A stretch of DNA of 64,000 nucleotides from Winogradskyella haliclonae (GTDB lineage: Bacteria > Bacteroidota > Bacteroidia > Flavobacteriales > Flavobacteriaceae). Shown one piece after another: positions 19,001-27,241 of the stretch. The stretch's first letter is position 1, and each line of letters opens with the position of its first letter. The stretch is taken from positions 124,001-188,000 of the forward strand of contig NZ_BMDQ01000001.1 of assembly GCF_014635865.1 (NCBI RefSeq). Reading direction: 5' to 3'. Under the pieces are notes generated by a model, which was not told the origin of the DNA, searched no databases, and worked only from the letters and a program-made list of their open reading frames with translations. Made by a program: the position numbers and the translations under genes.

Positions 19001-19700
19001 GTCCCCCATGAGAACCATTATTAAACATTGGATGATGTAATGCTATTAATGTTGTTTTCCCTCTAGCTTTCTTTATTTCACTACCTAATTCTAGTAAAAA
19101 ATCTGCTCTTGTTTTAATTTCGCAATCATCATTTATTGTTGGATGCTTATCCCAATTGGTGATATACCAATGCGAATCGATGAGGATTAAAACAACATCA
19201 TCAGAAATCTTAACCCTTTCTATTGGGCAACCATTTTCAGGTAAAAATGTATTTTTACCCAGAGCGTCTTCTACAAATTTTTCTTGTTTCTTAAGGCCTT
19301 TTAATTGGCTATACCAGTCATGATTTCCTGGTATAAAAATTGTATTTCCTTTAAAGTTTTTAGCAGCATCTATCTGCACTTGTAGTCTATGCTTTACTAA
19401 CTCTTCGCTCTCTTTATCTTTTAAATTAAATCCATTAGGATAAATATTATCTCCAAGAAAAATTGCAGTACTATTAGAGTTAGCTTGATTTAATGCCGCT
19501 TTAAAATCTTGAATGGCCAAATCTGTTTCTCCAAGTTTTGAATTACCCGCATCACCAATTAAATAAAAAGAATGCAATAACTCCTTATCTGTTGGATACT
19601 GGGCTACTTTTGATTGGTCTACTTGCATCTGCATAGTTGCACAACCACTTAAAAAAATAGTTAACAGAGGAAAAAGACTGAGCTTAAAATTTCTATTCAT
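16005..19700 (-). CDS. Giant outer-membrane lipoprotein: metallophosphoesterase, kinase-like domain and Omp85-type barrel
   Basis: A 1231-residue fusion. A lipobox (LSGC, Cys20) follows the signal. Residues 43-350 are a calcineurin-like phosphoesterase: GD49-50, GDN83-85, GNHD125-128, HH222-223 and GHDH292-295 give the full di-metal site. Residues 430-640 look like an atypical kinase: glycine-rich GGGNQS, a Lys-bearing strand YVMRALKK, GDELYMIEE as hinge, LIGDWDRHQDQW (D600-R-H) as catalytic loop and PRDRDQAF as metal loop, a layout seen in HipA/Fam20/CotH-like kinases. Residues about 880-1231 are beta-strands resembling a BamA/TamA-type surface-antigen barrel, ending in LAFRLGFGF with a C-terminal Phe. 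The phosphoesterase and barrel are confident; the kinase reading is my inference. Substrates are unknown. It stands alone, with its 3' end at a shared terminator. Confidence 0.85.
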   Translation of the reverse strand: MNRNFKLSLFPLLTIFLSGCATMQMQVDQSKVAQYPTDKELLHSFYLIGDAGNSKLGETDLAIQDFKAALNQANSNSTAIFLGDNIYPNGFNLKDKESEELVKHRLQVQIDAAKNFKGNTIFIPGNHDWYSQLKGLKKQEKFVEDALGKNTFLPENGCPIERVKISDDVVLILIDSHWYITNWDKHPTINDDCEIKTRADFLLELGSEIKKARGKTTLIALHHPMFNNGSHGGQYSFKSHMKPLPVIGTLKNVVRKTGGVIDVDVQNKMYSELQKRVVSLARQNDKAVFVSGHDHSLQYLVNSDLPQIISGSGSKASAVRLIGNGQFAYGANGYARLDVFKDGSSFVRFYEAGKDAVVFQTEVLKPNQKANLKDYPESFPKEKIASIYTNEEVEKSGFHKFLWGDRYRKQFGTEVKAPIVSLDTLFGGVFPVRKGGGNQSKSLRLEDKEGRQYVMRALKKQASQYLQAILFKDQYIGDKLDDSFASDLLLDVFTGAHPYAPFVVGDLADAIGVYHTNPVLYYIPKQKALGNFNSDFGDELYMIEEHTSEGHNDKASFGYSNTLISTTDMMKKIHEDEDIIIDEAAYIKARLFDMLIGDWDRHQDQWRWIEFKENGKKVYRPMPRDRDQAFSKMSDGFLLTAAVKLIPTAGLLRSYNEDLVDVKGVNVEPYPLDMELIQDAGKDVWDEQVRLIQNNVTDAIIEKAFLNIPEEVRDGKVDEIKRLLRARRGNLQKISDRYFDVVAKFSVIKGTNKDDWFDIERMPNGKTKVTAYRIKDGEKADIFHERTFSRNQTKEIWIYALDDDDVFNVFGEGDRLIKIRLIGGQNNDTYDIKNGKKLKYYDYKSKKNTFVTNKGSRKLTDDYETNVYNYKKLKNNTIQTVPSIGFNPDDGFKIGFSSTLTNYTFERNPFSSRHTITAGYFFATSGFDIGYTGEFANIVRQANLKIDARFTSPNFARNFFGFGNSTPNLEPDNDAIELDFNRVKIRTLRVSPALVWKSQYGSEFEIGATYESNEVDRTPGRYLETITTPTDAVFDKQDFYGAHAKYIYDIKDSSSFPTLGMLFGLEAGFKNNVSTSKGFGYIIPELGFDYKITNKGSVVLATKLRSQINLGDDFEFYQAATLGDSEGLRGFRRERFAGKQSFVQSTDLRFNLRRKGANFLPFNVGFYGGFDYGRVWIDDNRVLNPMFNESGWNTSAGGGVFVSAYSMFTANVSAFSSDDGLRLAFRLGFGF

Positions 19701-19719
19701 GGTAGAAATATTGGTTAGA

Positions 19720-19742
19720 TTAATTATCTCTAAGATAATTAA
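19720..19742. repeat. AT-rich inverted repeat between egtD and the giant lipoprotein gene
   Basis: TTAATTATCT and AGATAATTAA form a 10-bp dyad around a CTA loop; a third AGATAATTA lies at 19774-19782. It sits just before the lipoprotein gene start and after egtD, so it could be a weak terminator or a regulator site. There is no GC stem and no long T run. Confidence 0.35.
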
Positions 19743-19785
19743 AAGTTAGAAATATTAGTTGGACAAATTTCCTAGAAGATAATTA

Positions 19786-20724
19786 TTATTTCTCCCAGAG
19801 ACTATCTGTAAAGAAATGTTTACAGTCTAAGAAATTATAATTGAGTTTAAATTTTGTCTCTTCTGCTAATAACTTTATGTCTTGTAAACTATACTTTTTG
19901 GAAAGCTCAGTCCATATCAACTCATGATATCCAAAGTCAATGGTTTTGTTAAGCTTTTTAATATTTACTTTTTGTTCTCTTAGACTAACAAGATAGCTTT
20001 TTACTTCACCATTATCTGGATTATAATGACAGTAAAAATCGAAATCATCTACTTTAAAATCTGCATCTAACTCTCGATTAATACGTAGTAATAAATTGAG
20101 ATTAAAACGTTTGGTTATACCGTGTTTGTCATAATACGCATTATGGATGGTTACTGGATTTTTCTTAAGATCCATACCAATAAGAAGCTTATCGCCATCT
20201 TTCATATTATCATTAAATAATTTCAAAAGTTCTATGGCCTTATCGTTTTGGTAGTTGCCAATATTAGATCCTAAAAACAATAATAAGCTAGGGTAAATAC
20301 TTTCTCTATTAACTTTAAGGATTTCAAAATAATCACCGACTTGTGGTTTTATATTTAAATCTGGAAGACGTTCTTTAAGTCGTTTAGTTAAAATATCCAT
20401 CGCTTCTTGCGAAATATCTATAGGTACATATTTGAAGTCTATCTTTTGATTAACCAAATTTTCTAATAGCTTAAATGTCTTAAAACCATCTCCAGCACCT
20501 AACTCTATAATATTAAAAGGTTGAGAAAATTCTAAAGCTTCTATTATTTGTCTGGATTGCATCGAGAGAATCTCAAATTCTGCATCGGTTAAATAATACT
20601 CGGGCATATTCATTATCTCTTGAAATATGCGACTTCCGTTATCGTCGTAAAAATATTTTGAAGACAAGTGCTTGTTTTTTGCCGTTAAACCAGCTAGCAC
20701 ATCTTTAGCGAATGTATCTGTCAT
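19786..20724 (-). CDS. egtD: L-histidine N-alpha-methyltransferase (ergothioneine biosynthesis)
   Basis: A 312-residue SAM-dependent enzyme that trimethylates histidine to hercynine. Visible family motifs: SSKYFYDDNGSRIF, MPEYYLTDAEFEIL, the SAM site IIELGAGDGFKTFKLL and FLGSNIGNY. Length is typical. It begins one base after the egtB stop and is the last gene of a four-gene operon (DUF427, hydrolase-OsmC, egtB, egtD). Confidence 0.95.
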   Translation of the reverse strand: MTDTFAKDVLAGLTAKNKHLSSKYFYDDNGSRIFQEIMNMPEYYLTDAEFEILSMQSRQIIEALEFSQPFNIIELGAGDGFKTFKLLENLVNQKIDFKYVPIDISQEAMDILTKRLKERLPDLNIKPQVGDYFEILKVNRESIYPSLLLFLGSNIGNYQNDKAIELLKLFNDNMKDGDKLLIGMDLKKNPVTIHNAYYDKHGITKRFNLNLLLRINRELDADFKVDDFDFYCHYNPDNGEVKSYLVSLREQKVNIKKLNKTIDFGYHELIWTELSKKYSLQDIKLLAEETKFKLNYNFLDCKHFFTDSLWEK

Positions 20725-20725
20725 C

Positions 20726-21889
20726 TTATTTAGCTAGTCGTATTCCAGAAAAATGCCATCTGGTATCAGGCGTAAAAAAGTTTCTGTAAGTTGGTCTACA
20801 ATGGTATTTTGGTGTTGCTAATGAAGCGCCTCTCAGGACCATAGTATTCACCATAAATTTGCCGTTATACTCACCAATAGCACCTTCAGCTTTTTGATAG
20901 TTAGGATAAGGCAAATATGCACTATTGGTCCATTCCCAAAGTTGGCCATAGTTTAATTGTTTTGAAGCAACTTCCCATTCAAACTCTGTAGGTAAACGCA
21001 TGCCTTTCCACTCAGCAAAAGCCCAAGCTTCATAAAAACTCACATGGTTAACAGGCAAATTTAAATCTACTTCAACAAGTCCTTTTAAAGTGTATTGCAT
21101 CCAAATGCCTTTGTGTTTATGCCAATACATGGGAGATGTTATCTGTTCAGATTTTACCCAATCCCAACCATCAGCATGCCAAAGGTTAAAATTTGTGTAA
21201 CCACCTGCTTCAATAAACTCAATGTACTCACCATTGGTAACCAATTTACTAGCAATTTTGCATTTATGAATATATGTTTTGTGAACTCCCAATTCATTAT
21301 CAAAACAAAATTCTTTGCTTTTATGACCTATTTCATATACACCCTCATTGATTTCAATAAAACCATTATCAATCTCTTGTTGTAATTGAATGTTTGTTTC
21401 TAATGCCGGGAAGGCTGGTTGATTTCCGAATATGTATTTTATATCGTAGGTTAAGAGTTCTTGATGCTGCTGTTCATGCTGCATACCTATCTCAACTATT
21501 TCCAAAATATCTGCACTTAAATCTTCATCCAAAAATTCTGATAGGTGCTGACTTACATATCTTCTATAGTTAAATACATCATCAATTGTCGGGCGCGTCA
21601 TATTACCTCTATTAGCCCTTAGAATACGATCTCCAACATTGTTATAATAACTATTAAAGCAATATGAAAAATCGTCACTAAACAAGCGATAATCTTTTTT
21701 ATATTCTGATAAAACAAACTGTTCAAAAAACCAAGTCGTATGCCCTAAGTGCCACTTAGGAGGAGAAACATATGCAACAGGTTGAGTGGAAAAATCGTCT
21801 TTTTCTAGAGAGCTGCATATGCGCTCTGTATTTTTTCTAATCTCTAAAAAACGGTCTTTTAATGTTGATGTTACGGTTAGTACTTCCAA
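20726..21889 (-). CDS. egtB: Ergothioneine biosynthesis sulfoxide synthase EgtB
   Basis: A 387-residue non-haem iron enzyme that joins hercynine to a thiol donor with O2. The N-terminal DinB-like domain supplies the iron ligands: H50 (WHLGHTTW) and the HxxxH pair H138/H142 (HEQQHQE). The C-terminal formylglycine-enzyme-like domain follows (LPVNHVSFYEAWAFAEW, RLPTEFEWE, YRNFF). No C-terminal methyltransferase is fused, so it is EgtB-like and not OvoA. No egtA, egtC or egtE is near, hence the donor (cysteine or gamma-glutamylcysteine) is open. The start appears to be TTG at 21889; no ATG is available before the DinB domain. Confidence 0.94.
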   Translation of the reverse strand: MEVLTVTSTLKDRFLEIRKNTERICSSLEKDDFSTQPVAYVSPPKWHLGHTTWFFEQFVLSEYKKDYRLFSDDFSYCFNSYYNNVGDRILRANRGNMTRPTIDDVFNYRRYVSQHLSEFLDEDLSADILEIVEIGMQHEQQHQELLTYDIKYIFGNQPAFPALETNIQLQQEIDNGFIEINEGVYEIGHKSKEFCFDNELGVHKTYIHKCKIASKLVTNGEYIEFIEAGGYTNFNLWHADGWDWVKSEQITSPMYWHKHKGIWMQYTLKGLVEVDLNLPVNHVSFYEAWAFAEWKGMRLPTEFEWEVASKQLNYGQLWEWTNSAYLPYPNYQKAEGAIGEYNGKFMVNTMVLRGASLATPKYHCRPTYRNFFTPDTRWHFSGIRLAK

Positions 21890-21893
21890 AATT

Positions 21894-23117
21894 TTATAGG
21901 TCTAATATTTTTGTATCAAAAATAACTTCGCTAGCAATTGTTTTGTGAACTGGACAACGCGATGCAATCTCTTTTAATCTTTCTTTTTGTTGATTGTCTA
22001 AGTTACCAACAAATTTTAATTTCTTACTAATATGGTCTAAATATTTTGGTTTCTCGACTTCAATATTTAAGTCATTACTGTGCTTACGTGAATGCGATAT
22101 ATAGACAAAAACTTCTTGTAGGTCCCATTTTTTTCGTTCTGCATACATTTTTAATGTCATAACTGTACAAGCGGCTAGAGCAGCATTGAGATACTCATAA
22201 GGAGATGGCCCAAAATCGCTTCCTCCAACACTCGCTGGCTCATCAGCAATCATGGTATGATTTTTTGTTTGTATTGACGTTGTAAAATTATCTTCAACTA
22301 TATTAAGATGACCAACTAATTGTTCGCCTTCAGTATCTAACATTGTATTTTCTACTTGCGGAAAATAACGTTTTACCCATGTTCCTATTACTTCGCCCAC
22401 ATATAAGCTATCTTTCTCTTTTGACAATAGGTGATCTGCATTATCTAGAGTTACAAAACTCTTTGGATGATGTGCACTGACATATAACTTTTCTGCATTG
22501 TTAATCCCAACAATAGTGTCTATCGGCGAATGTAAAATAAGTAATGGTTTCCTGAGGTCCTTAACAATAGCAGGCAAATCTGTTCTATCGAAAGCTTCAA
22601 CAAAATTAGTATTGATTTTAAAAGGGCGACCACCAATATTAATCTCAGCTTCTCCTTTTTCTTTAACCTCATCAATTCCATGAGAGAACAAATGTTTTAC
22701 ATGCTCTACATCGGCTGGCGCTCCAATAGTTGCAACAGCTTTAATCTGGCTTATTTGAGAAGCAGCAACTAATACTGCTGCACCACCGAGAGAATGTCCT
22801 ACAAGTAGACTAGGCGCATCAAAGTGCTCCGTCATATAACTATGTACATCTATTAAGTCTTCTACATTGGCAGAAAAATGGCTATCGGCAAATTCGCCCT
22901 CACTTCTACCTAATCCCGTAAAATCAAAGCGTACTAAAGCAAAACCATCTTTAGTTAATGCTCTACTTACATTACGGACAGCTCCTAAACTACTGCTACA
23001 TGTAAAACAATGTGCGAAAATAGCATAGTAATTTGGTTTTTGGTTGGCTGGTAGCTCAAGATGAGCATTCAAAATTAGACCTTTACGATTTTTGATTTTA
23101 AGTTTTTGACTTCTCAT
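21894..23117 (-). CDS. Bifunctional alpha/beta-hydrolase and OsmC peroxiredoxin-like fusion
   Basis: A 407-residue two-domain protein. Residues 1-255 are an alpha/beta hydrolase with nucleophile S109 in GHSLGG and a likely D200/H229 pair completing the triad. Residues 265-407 are an OsmC/Ohr-type domain with the two redox cysteines C317 (AACTVM) and C388 (SRCPVHK), which in that family reduce organic hydroperoxides. The fusion is known in several bacteria; the hydrolase substrate is not. It lies 4 bases before egtB and 4 bases after DUF427, which ties it to thiol and oxidant defence. Confidence 0.93.
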   Translation of the reverse strand: MRSQKLKIKNRKGLILNAHLELPANQKPNYYAIFAHCFTCSSSLGAVRNVSRALTKDGFALVRFDFTGLGRSEGEFADSHFSANVEDLIDVHSYMTEHFDAPSLLVGHSLGGAAVLVAASQISQIKAVATIGAPADVEHVKHLFSHGIDEVKEKGEAEINIGGRPFKINTNFVEAFDRTDLPAIVKDLRKPLLILHSPIDTIVGINNAEKLYVSAHHPKSFVTLDNADHLLSKEKDSLYVGEVIGTWVKRYFPQVENTMLDTEGEQLVGHLNIVEDNFTTSIQTKNHTMIADEPASVGGSDFGPSPYEYLNAALAACTVMTLKMYAERKKWDLQEVFVYISHSRKHSNDLNIEVEKPKYLDHISKKLKFVGNLDNQQKERLKEIASRCPVHKTIASEVIFDTKILDL

Positions 23118-23121
23118 AAAT

Positions 23122-23403
23122 TTATTCTTCGATAGTTACGCCTCGCCAAAAGGCGACTCTATTTTTAATCCCTTTTGCTAATTCTGAAACTTCTGGATAA
23201 AACCATGCAGCATCAGGATTTTCTTTTCCATTTACATCAATTGTATAATACGATGCAGTGCCTTTCCATGGGCAAACTGTATTTGTGTTACTTGGCTTAA
23301 AATAGGCAGATTTTATACTCTCATGAGGAAAGTAATGATTTCCTTCAACCACCACTGTATCCTGACTCTCTGATATAACGGTATTGTTCCAAATTGCTTT
23401 CAT
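23122..23403 (-). CDS. DUF427 domain protein
   Basis: A 93-residue protein covering one whole DUF427 domain: [11 protein letters not shown], the central [21 protein letters not shown] and DAAWFYPE with FWRGV at the end. The CPWKG and AWFYPEP-like strings are diagnostic. Function is not established. First gene of the ergothioneine operon, 4 bases ahead of the hydrolase-OsmC fusion. Confidence 0.93.
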   Translation of the reverse strand: MKAIWNNTVISESQDTVVVEGNHYFPHESIKSAYFKPSNTNTVCPWKGTASYYTIDVNGKENPDAAWFYPEVSELAKGIKNRVAFWRGVTIEE

Positions 23404-23532
23404 AATTTACTATTTTGAATATGTCGAAAAACAGCTCAAAACCTTTCAGATTTTGGGCTAGTCATACAAGTTAAACCAATGCTATATTTTATGCTCATAA
23501 ATAATTCTTAAATTCGTTAATAATTTTAGTAC

Positions 23533-24735
23533 ATGGAGGCACTCATAAAACAAGTTGAAGATTTTGTAACACACTTCTTAAATGACAATTTAGATTCTAA
23601 ATTTGTATATCATAATTTGGCTCATACACAACGTGTAGTAAATAGAGCTATTGAATTGACTGAAGACAGCAATTTAACTGATACAGAGAAGCATCAGTTA
23701 GTTATTGCGGCTTGGTTTCATGATACTGGGTTTACCAAAGTTATTAAAGGCCATGAAACTGAAAGTGTAAAAATTGCAACTTCTTTTTTAGAAGATCATA
23801 AAGCTTCTGAGGAAGATATTAAAGCCATCTCTAAAATCATACTTGCCACAGAAATGACATACAAGCCTAAAACAGAAGTTGAGGGTTTAATTAGAGATGC
23901 TGATTCTTCACATGTTTCCAGTAAAAATTACAGCAACTACACGTCTTTACTTAGAAAAGAATGGGAATTAACTCTTGATAAAAAAGTGACTAAACAAGAT
24001 TGGATTGATGAAAATATAAAGTTTTTGACCAATCATACATTTTACTCTGCAACTGCCACTAAGAAGTGGGAAGGCCGAAAAGGGAAAAACTTGGCTAATC
24101 TTATTCAAAGTCAAAGCAAAATAAAGGAAGCTTCAGAAAAGCTAAAACAAAAGAAAAATGAGCTAAGCTTTAAAAAAGAAAAACGCGACTTACCAGATCG
24201 TGGTATTGAGACTATGTTTAGGGTGGCATTGAGAAATCACATTACTCTTAGTGATATTGCAGATACAAAAGCCAATATTTTATTATCTGTTAATGCCATT
24301 ATTATTTCTGTTGCATTGTCCAACCTGCTACCTAAACTTGATAACCCGTCGAATGCATATCTTATATATCCTACGCTAATATTTTTAACCTTTACGGTGG
24401 TTTGTATTGTACTTTCTGTATTGGCAACGCGTCCTAATGTTACAAAAGGAAAATTCACAAAAGAAGATGTTGCCAATCAAAAAGTGAATCTTTTATTCTT
24501 TGGGAATTTTCACCAAATGAGTCTTAGCGAATTTGAATGGGCAATGCATGAAATGATGCAAGACAAAGAATATCTTTATGGCTCACTTACAAAAGATTTA
24601 TACTTTCTTGGGTTAGTCCTTAACAGAAAATATAATTTATTGAGAATTACATATACTGTATTTATGGTAGGTATTGTTATAAGTGTTATTGCTTTTGCTG
24701 TATCGTTCTATATGGCAGAATCGGCATTGCTTTAA
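23533..24735 (+). CDS. HD-domain phosphohydrolase fused to Pycsar-effector-like transmembrane module (PycTM/DUF5706)
   Basis: A 400-residue protein in two parts. Residues 20-185 form an HD domain with an intact metal set: H31 (LAHTQR), H63-D64 (AAWFHDTGF) and D122 or D124 (RDADSSH). A charged, probably coiled linker follows (190-220). Residues 228-400 carry RNHITLSDIADTKANILLSVNAIIISV, the hallmark of the DUF5706/PycTM membrane module found in effectors of cyclic-pyrimidine (Pycsar) immunity, with predicted membrane helices near 246-266, 277-298 and 372-394. I infer nucleotide sensing or breakdown coupled to a membrane effect. No cyclase gene is adjacent. Its stop interlocks with that of the convergent GAF gene over a shared TTAA. 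Confidence 0.85.
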   Translation: MEALIKQVEDFVTHFLNDNLDSKFVYHNLAHTQRVVNRAIELTEDSNLTDTEKHQLVIAAWFHDTGFTKVIKGHETESVKIATSFLEDHKASEEDIKAISKIILATEMTYKPKTEVEGLIRDADSSHVSSKNYSNYTSLLRKEWELTLDKKVTKQDWIDENIKFLTNHTFYSATATKKWEGRKGKNLANLIQSQSKIKEASEKLKQKKNELSFKKEKRDLPDRGIETMFRVALRNHITLSDIADTKANILLSVNAIIISVALSNLLPKLDNPSNAYLIYPTLIFLTFTVVCIVLSVLATRPNVTKGKFTKEDVANQKVNLLFFGNFHQMSLSEFEWAMHEMMQDKEYLYGSLTKDLYFLGLVLNRKYNLLRITYTVFMVGIVISVIAFAVSFYMAESALL

Positions 24736-27128
24736 GAATTAATCTCTTTCATTAAATCATCATAGGTGTAAAAATCTTTATCATTATTTTCTTTATGATA
24801 AAGTACACTTACTCGTATAGCTTTTAAGCCAGTAACAGCTTGTAAATCTTGTAAATCTACAATCTCAACATCATTACCTAATAACTTTTTAGATTGTAAA
24901 AACTTAATATATCTCAAATATTCTCTTTCATCTTCTTTCTGAGAGTAAACAATACTTATTTTACCTTTTTGAGTAACGCGCTCTGTAGTCCCTTTAATAT
25001 AAGCCTTGTCTACACGTTTTTTTACAATTTCATATCTGGCATTGTATGTCCCATCAACATCAAACTGTTTTTCGTCCATTCTAAAGCTTATGGACAATGG
25101 CTGATTAAACACCAATATCATTGAAGCCACATCTAATTTTACAGGAAAGCTTGGCTGCATGAGATAAAAAGCATTCTCCATTTCGCACATAACTTGCAAT
25201 TGCCACAATCTTAGATTGTATAAATACATAGGATTAAAACTATCTTCTTTAGTAATAGATTCTCCTATATACATATTATGCTCTACACCATCCGTTTTAA
25301 ACCTCTCGAAATAATGAGGGTACATCAATTGGGCATCTACTTGTTTTGCATCTAACAAAGCAGCCATCTCTTTGTTTATAAGTGCTATAGTATCATCATA
25401 GTCTTTACGGTTTTGATATACAGCATCTGTGTTTTTATCTATGTTGTTAAAGTAAGCATCTATCTTACTCTTTAATTCTTCTTTAACAAATAAATGTTTC
25501 AAAACTGGTTCTATATCATCTTTTATAAAACCAGATATTTGATGCTCACTGTCTACCTGAAAATTACTAGATATCCTTTTTAGATACTGATTTGCTTGAT
25601 AGATATATTGATCATAAATAGGAAGACTATCTATTTTAGAAGCGTCATTAATAATACTTTTTATAGATTTTAACTGTAAAGTTAAATCCTGTTTAGTTGC
25701 TAGGTTTCTAGCTTCGGATGATCCTTTAATATCTATTTGTCCGTAAAGTGGATATATGTTTTCGAATGCTATTTTACTAAAATAAGGTTCTTTACCATTG
25801 AGCTGATCTTTAATAAAGTTTTTAGCTTCTTTTTCAAACCTCCAATGTACACTTGGGTGTATAGATGTACATTCTTTTTGAATAATAGCTTCTATTAAAT
25901 TTTCTTCCTCGTTTTTACTACGTTCTACTGCAGAAACTATAAATGGCATAACATCTATTAGTTTGTTAGCATTGATACTATTGAGTACTTTAGGCTCTTC
26001 TGAAACGATTTCTAAAATTCCCATAAGGCCCTCATCATTTGCTATTGGCGCAAATATGGCACTCTGTATGCCTTGATCATGAAGCACTTTAACATGTGGC
26101 GCCTGACCTTCAGAAATTTTGTACTTTGCCTCAACATCTGATACAGTAAAGTATTTTTTCTCTTTCAATAGTCTATTATATGACCAACTACATAGAGAAT
26201 CAGAACATTGCGCAGTTTCTAATGTATCAAGTAAAAAGCTATTCATTCCTGCCCCATATACACGCTCAAAAGTATCTTCATCTTTATTATAGATAGAAAA
26301 CCCAACTTTAATGTCTTTTAGACCCAGTAATGATCGAAAAATCTCATGAAAATCTTCCATAAAACTCTCGTCTTTACGCTTGTCTTCTCCAATTAATGTT
26401 GACTTGATATTTGATATAGACTGATCATCTGTAACATCAAAAATATTAGATATTACAAACCCTTTGAACTCATAACTATTAGGTGGAAATTTTTCTTTCC
26501 AAAGCTCGATGTTTTCAAAATTATCTAGTAGCTCATTATAATCCTCTAAAGTTATCTTAGGCGCATTAGGTTTTGCAACAATTTCAGTAAAATCAGCATT
26601 ATATAATATCTTATAGTAACGTGTAATGCCATTAGCATCAGGGATTTCGTAAAAAAATGGCCTTTTAAAATTTAAGTTATATCCATAACATAAATTTAAA
26701 ATTATAGTACATGCAATAATATACTTCTGATCCGTAGGCATGTTTTTGATTTCTAAATCAAAATTATTTCCTGCAGTCTTTAGTATAGATTTAAAACGCT
26801 CTGATGAATTAAAAATGAGATTATGAAACGGAACTGATGCTGTTTTAATTTCATTTTTAGTAAGTATAGGGCTAAACGCATCCTGCAGCAAACCTTCTAT
26901 TTCCTTTTCATAGGTTTTAAATGACGATAAATCACTGAAACCTTCTCTTAATATTGGGTTTTTTTCAGCAATTTCTAAGACACGACGTGCATTAGCAGCA
27001 ATAAAATCATTATCAGTACTAACTAATTCTTCGTACTGTGATAAGTATTTATCAAAGCTAACTTTAAGAATAAGAGGTGACTCTATATTATCGTTTATAT
27101 CCAAACTGTAATTTTTTTCTATAAGCAA
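24732..27128 (-). CDS. Large GAF-domain protein of unknown function
   Basis: A 798-residue soluble protein with no signal peptide. Residues about 260-400 look like a GAF sensory domain (VGFSIYNKDEDTFERVYGAG, then IQSAIFAPIANDEGLMGILEIV). The rest is helical with no output motif: no kinase, cyclase, GGDEF or DNA-binding domain is seen. The assigned TTG start at 27128 overlaps a TAACTTTG string that itself looks like a -7 box, so the true start may lie some codons further in. It converges with the HD-PycTM gene, with a 4-base overlap; a functional link is not shown. Confidence 0.8.
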   Translation of the reverse strand: MLIEKNYSLDINDNIESPLILKVSFDKYLSQYEELVSTDNDFIAANARRVLEIAEKNPILREGFSDLSSFKTYEKEIEGLLQDAFSPILTKNEIKTASVPFHNLIFNSSERFKSILKTAGNNFDLEIKNMPTDQKYIIACTIILNLCYGYNLNFKRPFFYEIPDANGITRYYKILYNADFTEIVAKPNAPKITLEDYNELLDNFENIELWKEKFPPNSYEFKGFVISNIFDVTDDQSISNIKSTLIGEDKRKDESFMEDFHEIFRSLLGLKDIKVGFSIYNKDEDTFERVYGAGMNSFLLDTLETAQCSDSLCSWSYNRLLKEKKYFTVSDVEAKYKISEGQAPHVKVLHDQGIQSAIFAPIANDEGLMGILEIVSEEPKVLNSINANKLIDVMPFIVSAVERSKNEEENLIEAIIQKECTSIHPSVHWRFEKEAKNFIKDQLNGKEPYFSKIAFENIYPLYGQIDIKGSSEARNLATKQDLTLQLKSIKSIINDASKIDSLPIYDQYIYQANQYLKRISSNFQVDSEHQISGFIKDDIEPVLKHLFVKEELKSKIDAYFNNIDKNTDAVYQNRKDYDDTIALINKEMAALLDAKQVDAQLMYPHYFERFKTDGVEHNMYIGESITKEDSFNPMYLYNLRLWQLQVMCEMENAFYLMQPSFPVKLDVASMILVFNQPLSISFRMDEKQFDVDGTYNARYEIVKKRVDKAYIKGTTERVTQKGKISIVYSQKEDEREYLRYIKFLQSKKLLGNDVEIVDLQDLQAVTGLKAIRVSVLYHKENNDKDFYTYDDLMKEINS

Positions 27129-27241
27129 AGTTACAAATATTTAAAATAGTCGTTTTTAGTTAGACTATCTTACGTACTATTTGTTACTTAAAAACGTATA
27201 AAAATTACTTTATTTGAAATTACTCTTCTTAAGGCTTATAT

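Noticed and set aside
20726..21889. EgtB as an OvoA ovothiol enzyme.
   Set aside because: OvoA carries a fused C-terminal methyltransferase; this chain ends after the formylglycine-enzyme-like domain, and EgtD is next to it.
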